NCBI GenBank assembly: GCA_002344525.1 | Contig: DDTJ01000061.1 | Location: forward strand, 16,739-80,738 | Reading direction: 5' to 3' | Length of the DNA stretch: 64,000 nucleotides | Source of the DNA: Akkermansiaceae bacterium UBA2367 | GTDB taxonomy: Bacteria; Verrucomicrobiota; Verrucomicrobiia; Verrucomicrobiales; DEV007 | Shown here: piece after piece, positions 45,592 through 53,986 of the stretch | How positions within the stretch are numbered: position 1 is the first letter of the stretch | How the letters are laid out: the number at the start of each line of letters is the position of its first letter | Notes under the pieces: generated by a model | The model's database searches: none | What the model saw: the letters and a program-made list of their open reading frames with translations, nothing else | What the model was told of the DNA's origin: nothing | Translations under genes and position numbers: made by a program

Positions 45592-46072
45592 GCGGCTCCT
45601 CCTCCTGCTTTTGGCCGGGGCGGCGACGCTCCTCCCTGTCGCTTCTTTGGCCCAGGAGGCGCCTGCTTCGGAAAGCCCGACCCCGCCGCCTCCCGTCCTC
45701 GACGAGGTCAAGCTGATCGCGCAGCGGGCGGCGCTGGCGCACCTCGGCGGGGAGAAGCCCTTCATCCTCCGCGAATCGTCCTGGAGCGGCGAGATCGAGC
45801 CCGGCCAGGCGAAGCTCGTCCAAGTGCAGCTTTTCAAACGGAACGACTACCACTTCTGGATCGCCGTGCCGGACCGCCGCGCCGCCATCCATCTGAACCT
45901 CTACGACAGCAAGGGCGAACTGGTCGAGGCGACGGCGCACCGCTACGAGTCGCCGAACGTCGCGAGCCTCGTCGCCAGCCCGGCCGAAACCGGGGTCTAC
46001 TACCTGCGCATCGCCGTGGAAGCCACGGCGAAGGAGCCACAGCGCTGGGTGGTGGTCTACGCCTATCGTTGA
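45581..46072 (+). CDS. Exported beta-rich protein of unknown function
   Basis: This 163-residue protein has a signal peptide (LLLLLLAGAATLLPVASLAQ). A proline-rich linker is followed by a jelly-roll-like domain (KRNDYHFWIAVPDRRAAIHLNLYDS, ETGVYYLRIAVEA) with the strand pattern of PPC-type pre-peptidase domains. It overlaps the preceding exported helical protein by 11 bases. No catalytic motif. Confidence 0.7.
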   Translation: MRVERLLLLLLAGAATLLPVASLAQEAPASESPTPPPPVLDEVKLIAQRAALAHLGGEKPFILRESSWSGEIEPGQAKLVQVQLFKRNDYHFWIAVPDRRAAIHLNLYDSKGELVEATAHRYESPNVASLVASPAETGVYYLRIAVEATAKEPQRWVVVYAYR

Positions 46073-46114
46073 ATCCGCTCCGTCCGGTGCGCGGCGCATC
46101 CTTTTTCCCGACAC

Positions 46115-46630
46115 ATGGCAGGGCTGGGCGAGATCATCGGAGGGTTTTCCGGGTTCAAGGGGAGGCTCCTTCTCTTTGCGGGCGTCGTCGTGCTCGCGGG
46201 CATGGCTTGGGGCGGTGCGCGCGAGTTCGCCCGGTCGGGCGAGGCCGTGACCCCGGCGAAGCAGCATGGGGAGGCGCGGACGGATTGGATGCAGGGGCCT
46301 TCGTTCGGCGAGGGTCTGCTATGGAAGAGCGACCTCTGGAGCCGGGCGGCAGTGAGGATCGGGCTGAGCTTCATCGTCGCAATGCTCGCGGGATCGATCT
46401 TGCGCGCCGCGTTCAAGACCGGGCTGACCCTGATCGTCCTCGCCGGGATCGCGGTCTGGTTCCTCGAGTATCGGGGGTATGTCAGGCTCTGGGACGAGTA
46501 TTACCAGACCGTGCAGGAGGGCAGCACTTGGCTGGCGGCCCGCACCGAGGTCATCGGGCAGTTTCTCAAGGCGCATCTCCCCTCGACCGGGGCCGCGATG
46601 GTCGGTTTCGGTTTCGGGTTGCGGAAGTGA
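46115..46630 (+). CDS. Small membrane protein, possibly FUN14-like
   Basis: This 171-residue protein has a helix at about residues 17-35 (RLLLFAGVVVLAGMAW), two helices at about 84-118 (IGLSFIVAMLAGSILRAAF, LTLIVLAGIAVWF) and a glycine-rich end (GAAMVGFGFGLRK). The final glycine-rich GFxxGxRx segment recalls FUN14-domain proteins, but the match is too short to be sure. It is probably the third gene of the operon starting at 44794. Confidence 0.6.
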   Translation: MAGLGEIIGGFSGFKGRLLLFAGVVVLAGMAWGGAREFARSGEAVTPAKQHGEARTDWMQGPSFGEGLLWKSDLWSRAAVRIGLSFIVAMLAGSILRAAFKTGLTLIVLAGIAVWFLEYRGYVRLWDEYYQTVQEGSTWLAARTEVIGQFLKAHLPSTGAAMVGFGFGLRK

Positions 46631-46648
46631 CGCCGTCCGGGCGGAGGT

Positions 46649-46738
46649 CTGTAGCCGAGGTCATTGACCTCGGCCGAACGTCGAAAGGACATCCGATCCG
46701 CGCTCACTGAGCGCGGCTACAGCGCTGACGCGTTTTTC
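46649..46738. repeat. Family A paired-hairpin repeat, copy 2
   Basis: GAGGTCATTGACCTC, a variable spacer with CATCCGATCC, CGCGCTCACTGAGCGCG, then ACAGCGCTGACGCG and a T run. The second palindrome changed on both sides compared with copy 1, so pairing is conserved. It lies 19 bp after a gene and could act as a terminator. Confidence 0.85.
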
Positions 46739-46832
46739 CACATTTCCTCCGCCATTCCTCAATTGTGCGAAAATTATAAAAATTGCGACTTATGTTATTG
46801 ATATTTTTTTCTTTTCCGGTGAAAATCTTGGC

Positions 46833-47978
46833 ATGAATCGTTTGTTGCTGGATTTCAGGGTGTGGGTCGTCGTCGCTTCCTTCCTTGGATGGGGTGGGTC
46901 CACCGCGCAGGCTGCCGACAGCCCTTCGAAGGTGCTCTATCTCGGGGATTCGATGAGCATCGGCGCGTTCGGGAAAACCTTCGACACGGCGATGCGCTCG
47001 GCTGGATTCCAGGTCCACACGGTCGTCGCGGGCGGGGCGACGCCATACTACTGGCTGAAAAGCTATCAATCCCTGCCTTGCACCGTGGGCTTCTGGGAGA
47101 AGTCCGACGCGAGCGAGCGGCGGGTCGGCTACGTGCGGGCCGTGCCCAAGCTGGAGGATCTGATGTCGAACACGAAGCCGGATGTGGTCGTGGTGCAAAC
47201 GGGGATCAACCTCTACGCGACCTTGCGCTCGAAGCGCCGCACGAAAGAGCAAAACGTCGCCGAGATCCGCTCCCTCGTCGACCAGATGTGCTACGCCATC
47301 GCGGAGGGCGGGGCGATCTCCTACTGGGTGCTGCCGCCGCATTCGCACGAGGAGCGGTATCCGAAGGAGCTTCAGGACGAGCTCGCCTCGATCATGCGGA
47401 GTGTCGTGGAGAAATACGAGGGGATCGTTTTCGAGAGCCAGAAGGTGACGCGTTTCGTCGATCCCTATCCCGCGACCGACGGCATCCACTACGGCCCCCC
47501 GGAGGCGCAGGGATGGGCGGAGAAGGTGTCCGCGCATTTCAGCGAATTCATGGCGGGGGAAACTCCGACGACTCCGGCGCCCCTGCCTGTCCGCGCCGTC
47601 CCCGTGCCGGACCTGACTGCGGCGGACGCGGGGGAGGGGGCCAAGGCGATCCCCGATGAGGTCGCCCTGCGCATCCGGCTCGAAGCGAAGTCGGAGATCC
47701 GCAACGTGTCCGAACTCGCCTACGCCAACGCTCTCGGCCTCTACGAATACCGCGTCGTCAAGGATCTGCGGGGCAACTACCCATACGACCGCATCCGCAT
47801 CGCCCAGGGCATCGTCTTCGCCCGCCGTCTCACTGGCGCGGCGAGGGCGGAGATCGGGTCGGAGACGGAGCTAGTCCTCGTGCCCCTGTCGAAATACGGG
47901 AATCTCGCGGCTTGGCAGATGATCGACGACCTCCGGCCGGATTTCGAGATCCCCATCTACACGCCGAGGCTGAACTGA
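46833..47978 (+). CDS. Secreted SGNH-type hydrolase with C-terminal extension
   Basis: This 381-residue protein has a signal peptide (VWVVVASFLGWGGSTAQAA). The SGNH core starts with VLYLGDSMSIGAFGK (block I Ser) and has VVVQTGIN and the terminal DGIHYGP (catalytic Asp and His) near residue 215. This layout matches the periplasmic esterase/acetyltransferase type. Residues about 240-380 form an extra domain with RLEAKSEIRNVSELAYANALGLYEYRV. It is separated from the following RluA gene by two bases. The AT-rich upstream region probably holds its promoter. Confidence 0.82.
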   Translation: MNRLLLDFRVWVVVASFLGWGGSTAQAADSPSKVLYLGDSMSIGAFGKTFDTAMRSAGFQVHTVVAGGATPYYWLKSYQSLPCTVGFWEKSDASERRVGYVRAVPKLEDLMSNTKPDVVVVQTGINLYATLRSKRRTKEQNVAEIRSLVDQMCYAIAEGGAISYWVLPPHSHEERYPKELQDELASIMRSVVEKYEGIVFESQKVTRFVDPYPATDGIHYGPPEAQGWAEKVSAHFSEFMAGETPTTPAPLPVRAVPVPDLTAADAGEGAKAIPDEVALRIRLEAKSEIRNVSELAYANALGLYEYRVVKDLRGNYPYDRIRIAQGIVFARRLTGAARAEIGSETELVLVPLSKYGNLAAWQMIDDLRPDFEIPIYTPRLN

Positions 47979-47980
47979 CC

Positions 47981-48931
47981 ATGGAGTCCGCCTTCGACGC
48001 CCCGGCGGAGTTCCGCGTCGTCGTGCCCCCGGGTTCGCGGGGGCAGCGTCTCGACCGTTTCCTCCCCGAGGCCCTCGCCTCGGCGGGATGGGGGATTTCC
48101 CGCGCCGCCGCGCAGGAGAGGATCAAGTCCGGCGAAGCCACGGTGAACGGTCGGCGGGCCAAGCCGAGCCATCCCGTCGCGGCGGGCGACGAGGTCGTGG
48201 TCAGGATCCCCCCGGAACGCCCGAAGGAAGGACCGCAGCCCGAGGAGATCGCGCTGTCCATCCTCCACGAGGACGAGGATCTCATCGTCGTGGACAAGCC
48301 TGCGGGGTTGGTCGTCCATCCGGCGGCGGGAAATCCCGGAGGAACCCTTGTCAACGCCCTGCTGCACCACTGCGGCGGGAGGCTCTGCGCCCTCGCCGGG
48401 GAGGATCGCCCCGGCATCGTCCACCGGCTCGACAAGGAGACCTCGGGCTGCCTCGTGGCGGCGAAGAGCGAGGCCGCCTACCGCTCCCTCGTGGCCCAGT
48501 TCTCGGGGCGGGAGACGGGGAAGGAATATATCGCCGTGACCGGGGGCGTGCCCGCGCGGGACGAGGGAACCATCGTGACGAATATCGGGCGCCACCCGGT
48601 GAACCGACAGAGGATGGCGGTGCTCGAAGCCCCGGCGGGCAAGGAGGCGATCACCAGCTACCGCGTGCTGCGGCGCGACGAAGCGGGGGATTGGGCGACG
48701 CTCCAGTGTGTGATCCGCACGGGCCGCACCCACCAGATCCGCGTCCATCTGAAGGAGGTGCTGCGCTGCCCCATCCTCGGCGACACGATCTACGCCCAGG
48801 TGTCGCGGCAGCGGGTGGAGGCCGAGCGGCTCATGCTCCACGCGAGGAGCCTCGCCTTCCGCCATCCCGTCAGTGGTGCGCCGCTTTGCTTTGAAGCTCC
48901 GCTCCCGGAGGCGTTTGCCCGTTTTGTCTGA
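47981..48931 (+). CDS. RluA/RluD-family pseudouridine synthase
   Basis: This 316-residue enzyme isomerises uridine to pseudouridine in rRNA. An S4 RNA-binding domain covers about residues 15-80 (SRAAAQERIKSGEATVNGRR). The catalytic motif is GIVHRLDKETSGCLV with Asp151. The family motifs VVDKPAGLVVHPA and TGRTHQIRVHL are present. S4 plus core makes it RluD-like in domain layout. Its start lies two bases after the SGNH hydrolase gene. The last 62 bp overlap the end of the convergent flippase gene. Confidence 0.92.
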   Translation: MESAFDAPAEFRVVVPPGSRGQRLDRFLPEALASAGWGISRAAAQERIKSGEATVNGRRAKPSHPVAAGDEVVVRIPPERPKEGPQPEEIALSILHEDEDLIVVDKPAGLVVHPAAGNPGGTLVNALLHHCGGRLCALAGEDRPGIVHRLDKETSGCLVAAKSEAAYRSLVAQFSGRETGKEYIAVTGGVPARDEGTIVTNIGRHPVNRQRMAVLEAPAGKEAITSYRVLRRDEAGDWATLQCVIRTGRTHQIRVHLKEVLRCPILGDTIYAQVSRQRVEAERLMLHARSLAFRHPVSGAPLCFEAPLPEAFARFV

Positions 48932-50339
48932 GGTCGTCCCCCGACGTGGGCGTCGCGGGGGCGTCGTCGTCCGCCTTTCCCTCCCCGGATTTCCCGCGAT
49001 GGAAGAAGAGGGGGAAGAGCCAGCCTGACGCCATCGCGATCGTCGCGGCCATCACCAGATAGATCGATCCGGCCCCACCCCCGTGGTAGAGGACGAAGGA
49101 GGCGGTCGCGACGAGGAGGACGGCCTCGGCGACGACGACGCTCACCACTGGAGTGACCCATCCGATCCCGAGGGCGAGGGTCTGGTGGATGTGCCGCCAG
49201 ATGTGGATCGTGAAATAGGCGGCGAAGGCGAGCAGGGCGAGCCGGTCCATGCGGAAGGCCTCCGGCACCGCGGTGTAGATCTCGTCCCCGGCCCAGAGCG
49301 CCAGCAGCCAGGGGCCGAGCGCGACCAGCCCGGCCCCGGCGAGGAGGGCGAAGCCGAGGCCGCCGAGGCGGAGGCGGTTCGAGCTCTTCGCGATCCAGGC
49401 GTGGTCTCCCCGTTCGAAGGCGTCCATCAGCGCCGGCCAGTAGGGTTTCGTGATCATGGCGACGAGTCCGGCGAGGGAGAAATGGACCGTCACCATCACG
49501 TTCCACACCCCGACCGCCTCCGGTCCGGCGTGGTGGCCGATGAGGAAGGCCATCAGGTTGTACTCGACGGCGGCGGCGAGGATGTAGGTGATGGAGAAGC
49601 GGATGCCGTCGCGGGCGAGGGAGGGCACGAGGGATTTCCGGAAGAGGGAGAAGCGGGGCAGGAGGTAGGGCCGCTGCGAGAGGAGATGGCAGGTGTTGCC
49701 GAGCTTGGCGAGGGCGATGGAGCCGTTCACCGCGATGAGGAGGAACTCGATGGTGGGGAAGAACCAGATGCCCCCGAGGAGGAGGAGGGCGCCGAAGACG
49801 TTGCCCGCCGCGCCCCAGGCGTTGGTGAAGCGCGTCTCCTGGTAGCCGTCGCGGGCCATCTCGAAGGGGATGCAGACGATCTCGACCTGGATGATGAGCA
49901 GGCCGAGGAGGGCGGCGCGGAACATGGTTTCCTGCACCGGGGCGAAATCCGGTCCGAAGAGGCGCGGGATGGGCACGTTGAACAGGAGCAGGGCCGCGAC
50001 TGCGGCGGCGAGCACGGTGAACCCGAGACTGAGGAGGATGCCCGTGCCGAAGACGGTGCGCTCCGTCTCGCGGTCGCCCCGGGCCACGGCTTTGGCGAGG
50101 GCTTTCGTCAGGGCCGGGCCGATCCCGATGTGGAGCATGTCGATCATGCCCACGGCCATGGTGATGGCGGTGTAGACCCCGAACATCTCCATCCCGAGGA
50201 GATGCACCGCGATGGGGATGGAGACGAGCCGCAGGATGATCGTACCCGCCTTCGACATCAGGGACGTGGCCACCGCGAGCCGCAGGGAGCGGTCGCGGTG
50301 CGCAGCGGTCCCAAGGGGAGTGCGGTCGTCGAGGGACAT
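48870..50339 (-). CDS. Polysaccharide flippase of the MOP/Wzx superfamily
   Basis: This 489-residue integral membrane protein has 12-14 predicted helices throughout residues 15-450 and a polar tail. The early LRLVSIPIAVHLLGMEMFGVY segment is characteristic of Wzx/RfbX-type lipid-linked oligosaccharide flippases (PF01943 / MurJ-MATE fold). Its substrate is unknown and no glycosyltransferases are adjacent. An ATG at 50354 lies upstream of the predicted transcription start (about 50348), so the ATG at 50339 is preferred. The gene's 3' end overlaps the convergent pseudouridine synthase by 62 bp. Confidence 0.85.
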   Translation of the reverse strand: MSLDDRTPLGTAAHRDRSLRLAVATSLMSKAGTIILRLVSIPIAVHLLGMEMFGVYTAITMAVGMIDMLHIGIGPALTKALAKAVARGDRETERTVFGTGILLSLGFTVLAAAVAALLLFNVPIPRLFGPDFAPVQETMFRAALLGLLIIQVEIVCIPFEMARDGYQETRFTNAWGAAGNVFGALLLLGGIWFFPTIEFLLIAVNGSIALAKLGNTCHLLSQRPYLLPRFSLFRKSLVPSLARDGIRFSITYILAAAVEYNLMAFLIGHHAGPEAVGVWNVMVTVHFSLAGLVAMITKPYWPALMDAFERGDHAWIAKSSNRLRLGGLGFALLAGAGLVALGPWLLALWAGDEIYTAVPEAFRMDRLALLAFAAYFTIHIWRHIHQTLALGIGWVTPVVSVVVAEAVLLVATASFVLYHGGGAGSIYLVMAATIAMASGWLFPLFFHRGKSGEGKADDDAPATPTSGDDLRQNGQTPPGAELQSKAAHH

Positions 50340-50354
50340 GGACTGGTTTCGCAA

Positions 50355-50382
50355 ATTGTAAATTTTATAAAAAATTTATCAA
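50355..50382 (-). promoter_or_regulatory. Promoter of the flippase gene
   Basis: On the minus strand TTGATA (50377-50382) is followed after 16 bp by TACAAT (50355-50360). The predicted transcript begins near 50348 and has about 9 nt before the ATG at 50339. Confidence 0.6.
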
Positions 50383-50409
50383 GCGGGAAGGTCAGGGATG
50401 GGGGGAAAT

Positions 50410-50500
50410 CTGTCGTCGAGGCCACTGGTCTCGGTCGAGCGTCGTGGGAACGTTCGGTCCGGCCTCACTGAGACCGGTTGCGGCGCTGGCGCGTTTTTCG
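50410..50500. repeat. Family A paired-hairpin repeat, copy 3
   Basis: Imperfect GAGGCCACTGGTCTC, GAACGTTCGGTCCGG spacer, CCGGCCTCACTGAGACCGG, then CGGCGCTGGCGCG and a T run. It lies between the flippase promoter and the methyltransferase gene. Confidence 0.85.
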
Positions 50501-50562
50501 GAGGCGGAACCTGTCGCCGGATTCCATTCGACAGCCGCCTCCGCCGCCCCGACCGTCCACCG

Positions 50563-51354
50563 ATGCCCGCTCCTGTCCAGATCCACTGGTACGACACGCC
50601 GCTCTACTACGACATCGTCTTCGACACCGACACGGCGAAGGAGGCCGATTTTCTTGAAGCCTTATGCCGCCGCCACGGGCGGGGGCGGGGCCGCTCCGTC
50701 CTCGAACTCGCCTGCGGGAGCGGTCGCCTTTTGCGGGAGATGGCGGTTCGCGGGTGGAAGGTGGACGGCTTCGACCTGAACCCCGCGATGCTCGACTTCG
50801 CCCGCGAGCGCCTCGACCAAGCCGGGCTGCGCGCGCGGATCTGGCGGGACCGCATGGAGTCCTTCCGCCTTCCCGGGCGCGCCCGCTATGACCTCGCCCA
50901 TTGCCTCGTCAGCACCTTCAAATACCTCCTCCGCGAAGAGGATGCCCTCGCCTGTCTCGACCGCGTCGCGGCGGTCTTGAAACCGGGCGGGCTTTTCGTC
51001 CTCGGCCTCCACCTCACCGACCCCGCGCGGCGAACTCCCACCCACGAGCGATGGACCGCCTCGCGCGACGGCATCGACGTCGTCTGCAACACGCGCACTT
51101 GGCCGCAGCGGCCCGGCCAGCGCTTCGAGCCGATCCGCTCCCGCCTGCGCATCACCCTGCCGGACGGGGAAACCCGCGAGCAGGAGACGCGCTGGGAGAG
51201 CCGCACCTACACCGCCGCGCAGTTGAAACGGCTCCTGCGGAAAAGCGGGGCGTTCACCGTGCTCGCCTGCCACGATTTCCACCACGACGTGGAGATCGTC
51301 CGCCGCTTCGACGATGAATACGCCGACCTCGTGCTCGTGCTGGGGCGGAGATGA
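50563..51354 (+). CDS. Class I SAM-dependent methyltransferase
   Basis: This 263-residue enzyme has motif I VLELACGSGRLLREMA (about residues 47-62), an acidic residue for ribose in VDGFDLNPAMLDFARERL, and a motif IV-like YDLAHCLVSTFKYL. Then comes FVLGLHLTD after the usual LKPGGLF. The second half is a beta-rich substrate part. The substrate is unknown. It is the first of a run of plus-strand genes leading to an alpha-hydroxy-acid oxidase. Confidence 0.88.
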   Translation: MPAPVQIHWYDTPLYYDIVFDTDTAKEADFLEALCRRHGRGRGRSVLELACGSGRLLREMAVRGWKVDGFDLNPAMLDFARERLDQAGLRARIWRDRMESFRLPGRARYDLAHCLVSTFKYLLREEDALACLDRVAAVLKPGGLFVLGLHLTDPARRTPTHERWTASRDGIDVVCNTRTWPQRPGQRFEPIRSRLRITLPDGETREQETRWESRTYTAAQLKRLLRKSGAFTVLACHDFHHDVEIVRRFDDEYADLVLVLGRR

Positions 51355-51409
51355 TTTTGTGCTTTTTGTGCCTTTTCGCGGCCAAATTTTCCAACGACCT
51401 TCTTCCGCC

Positions 51410-52501
51410 ATGTCCACCCCCTTGCCCCCGCTGTCCTCGATTCCCCCGGAGATCGTCTCTGTGGAGGACTACGAGGCCCTGGCCCGCCAGCGTCTCGACG
51501 ATCCGGTCTGGGCCTACCTGTCCGGCGGCGCGGGGGACGAGACAACTCTGCGGGAGAATCGCGCCGCCTTCGGGCGCGTCCGCCTTTCGCCCCGGCTCCT
51601 CCGCGATTTCCGTGGCGCGCACACCCGGCTCCATCTCGCCGGGACGGATTACGAGCATCCCGTCTTCCTCGCTCCCACGGCGGCGCACCGCCTCTTCCAT
51701 CCCGAGGGCGAGATCGCCACGGCCCTCGGTGCCGCCGCGATGGAGGCCCCTCTCGTCGTGAGCACCCAAGCCAGCCTGCCGCTCGAGGACATCGCCCGCT
51801 CCGCCTCCGGCCCGCTGTGGTTCCAGCTCTACATCCAGCGGGACCGGGACTTCACCGCCGACTTGGTCCGCCGCGCGGAGGCCTGCGGCTGCAAGGCGCT
51901 CGTCGTCACGGCGGACGCTCCCCTCAGCGGCTTGAGGAACCGCGAGCAACGCGCCGGCTTCCGCCTGCCCGACGGGGTCGCCTCCGCCAACCTCCAGGGG
52001 CTTCGGCTTCCGGCTCCCTCCGACCGGATTTTCGGCGGCGAACTCCTCGATGCCGCGCCGACTTGGAAGGACCTCGACTGGCTGCTGTCGCTCACGGATC
52101 TGCCCGTGTTCGTCAAAGGCATCCTCGATCCCGAGGACGCCCGCATCGCCGTCGAGCAGGGGATGTCCGGCATCGTCGTCTCCAACCATGGGGGGCGCAC
52201 CCTCGACACCCTGCCTGCCACCCTCGACGCCCTGCCCCGCGTCGCCGGGAGCGTCGAAGGGCGCGTGCCCATCCTCCTCGACGGCGGCATCCGTCGTGGC
52301 ACGGATGTGTTCAAGGCCCTCGCCCTCGGCGCCCGGGCCGTGATGATCGGCCGCCCCTACCTGTGCGGGCTCGCCGCCGCCGGTGCCCTCGGCGTCGCCC
52401 ACGTCCTGAAGCTGCTGCGCTCCGAGTTGGAGGTGACCATGGCCCTCGCCGGCGCGAGATCCCTCGACGAGATCACGTCGGTGTCCCTGTGGCCGTCGTG
52501 A
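51410..52501 (+). CDS. FMN-dependent alpha-hydroxy-acid oxidase/dehydrogenase
   Basis: This 363-residue TIM-barrel flavoprotein is of the LldD/glycolate-oxidase family. It has YLSGGAGDETTLRENRAAF, the barrel motif VFVKGILDPEDA, the catalytic histidine in VVSNHGGRTLD and the FMN phosphate loop DGGIRRGTDVFKALALGARAVMIGRPY. It oxidises a 2-hydroxy acid such as lactate to the keto acid. No membrane-binding segment is evident. It follows the methyltransferase by 55 bp. Confidence 0.92.
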   Translation: MSTPLPPLSSIPPEIVSVEDYEALARQRLDDPVWAYLSGGAGDETTLRENRAAFGRVRLSPRLLRDFRGAHTRLHLAGTDYEHPVFLAPTAAHRLFHPEGEIATALGAAAMEAPLVVSTQASLPLEDIARSASGPLWFQLYIQRDRDFTADLVRRAEACGCKALVVTADAPLSGLRNREQRAGFRLPDGVASANLQGLRLPAPSDRIFGGELLDAAPTWKDLDWLLSLTDLPVFVKGILDPEDARIAVEQGMSGIVVSNHGGRTLDTLPATLDALPRVAGSVEGRVPILLDGGIRRGTDVFKALALGARAVMIGRPYLCGLAAAGALGVAHVLKLLRSELEVTMALAGARSLDEITSVSLWPS

Positions 52502-52561
52502 CCTGCGCCCCGGCTCTCCGGCGAAAAATCGGACTCGATTCCGCTTGTCGCCTCGCCTAAG

Positions 52562-53557
52562 ATGCCGGGGATGCCCAAAGCCCCGGCCAAGCCCCGCCGC
52601 CGCTCGCGCGAAACTCGCGAGACCCGCGAACCGCGCTCGACGCCCTATGTCCTCGGCTCGGCGATGATCGCTGCCTTGGTTGTCGGGCTGACGGTCTTCC
52701 TGCTCGTGCGCGGCTTCCAATGGCGCGCCGCCCTCACCGCGCTGCGGGCCGAGCCGGGCATCGAAATCCTCAGCGTGGAGCGGGTCGGTTTCTTTAAAAA
52801 ACGCCTCCGCGGCCTCCATGACCCGCTCGCCCCGGCGGCGGAGGGCATTCTGCGGAAGCACAACATCGGTCCCCGCAGCGTCGAACTGGTCCTCGCCGAA
52901 TACCATTCGCTCAACACCCCCTACGCGAAGCGGCGGGAGGAGGCCGAGGCCGAGCGCTTCGACAGGCTGCGTGAATCCGTCCTCACCGCTGTGGGTGCGT
53001 TTGCCGAAACCGCTGCGAAGAAACGCGAGGAGGATCTGGAGAAGATCACCAAGCTGCTCTTCGAAACCCGCTTCCCCGAGGCGATGAAGACGGTCGATCT
53101 CGAATGGCGGGACGGGGCTTGGCACGCGGTCGGCGAACTCTACGCGCCCGAGCGCGAGGCCTTCGTGGCCGAGGCCCCCTCCTGTGTGGTCGAAGGCGAG
53201 CTGGATTTCGGCGGCCTCGTCGATCTCACCGCCGCGAGCACCTCGACCCTGCGGCAGTTGATCGAAAGCCCCGATCTCTTCGCCGTCGATCTTGACGACC
53301 AGCCCGTCCACCTCGACCGCATGGTCCGGCTCGTCCGCGACTACGACGCGGTGTGCGAACGCTCGGGCCTCGCGAAACCCCGGCTCCAGCTCGAACTCTC
53401 CGCCGCCGATCCGGCGGCGCTTGCCCGCCTCGGCGAGATCAAGGCCGCCCTCACCGCGCCCGGTGGCATTGACGCCGGCCGTTTCCTCGACGACCTCGCC
53501 AAGCCCGGCGAAGCGACGCAGGCTTCGCTGAAGCTCGTCCCGCTCCCCGCGCCGTGA
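52562..53557 (+). CDS. Membrane-anchored protein of unknown function
   Basis: This 331-residue protein has a very basic N-terminus with a short R-E-T repeat (about residues 12-22), one membrane helix at about residues 29-50 (VLGSAMIAALVVGLTVFLLV) and a large outer part. The outer part contains a mutation-type BON/OmpA-like pattern early on (GIEILSVERVGFFKKRLRGL) and long helices in the middle (KKREEDLEKITKLLFETRF). The arrangement resembles the N-terminal region of OmpA-family BON proteins but the peptidoglycan-binding motif is absent. It ends four bases into the DUF2752 gene. Confidence 0.65.
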   Translation: MPGMPKAPAKPRRRSRETRETREPRSTPYVLGSAMIAALVVGLTVFLLVRGFQWRAALTALRAEPGIEILSVERVGFFKKRLRGLHDPLAPAAEGILRKHNIGPRSVELVLAEYHSLNTPYAKRREEAEAERFDRLRESVLTAVGAFAETAAKKREEDLEKITKLLFETRFPEAMKTVDLEWRDGAWHAVGELYAPEREAFVAEAPSCVVEGELDFGGLVDLTAASTSTLRQLIESPDLFAVDLDDQPVHLDRMVRLVRDYDAVCERSGLAKPRLQLELSAADPAALARLGEIKAALTAPGGIDAGRFLDDLAKPGEATQASLKLVPLPAP

Positions 53558-53979
53558 TGGACGCGCCGCCCCCACGCGCCCGTCGGCCCGAGGCCCTCGT
53601 CGCCCCGCTCGTGACTCTCGCGGCGGTGCTCCTCCTCCTGCTTCTCGCCCGCTGCTACGACCGCCTTCCCATCCATCCGCCCCCTTGCGGCCTCAAGACG
53701 ACCTTCGGCATCCCCTGTGTCGGCTGCGGCGGCACCCGTGCGATGCGTGCTCTCGCCGGGGCACGGCTCGTGGAGGCGGTCCGCTTCAATCCCGCCGTCG
53801 TCCTCGGCGTCTTCGCCAGTGCGGTGTGGGCCGTCGTCGGCTTTCTCCGTTTCCGGCATGGTGCGGTCCACCCTCCGCTGTCCGCGGCGGAGCAGAACCG
53901 ACGCCTCGTCCGGACCGTCCTCGTCGTGGCCGCGATCCTCGTGCTGAACTGGATCTACCTCCTGCTCTTCCTGCCCTGA
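53557..53979 (+). CDS. DUF2752 membrane protein
   Basis: This 140-residue protein has three hydrophobic helices (about residues 15-35, 72-92, 115-135). The DUF2752 hallmark CGLKTTFGIPCVGCGGTRA (residues about 44-62) lies between the first and second helix. Function unknown. The first possible start, a GTG at 53554, overlaps the previous stop; the ATG at 53557 lies directly after it. It is convergent with the caspase-like gene, seven bases apart. Confidence 0.85.
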   Translation: MDAPPPRARRPEALVAPLVTLAAVLLLLLLARCYDRLPIHPPPCGLKTTFGIPCVGCGGTRAMRALAGARLVEAVRFNPAVVLGVFASAVWAVVGFLRFRHGAVHPPLSAAEQNRRLVRTVLVVAAILVLNWIYLLLFLP

Positions 53980-53986
53980 CCCCGCC

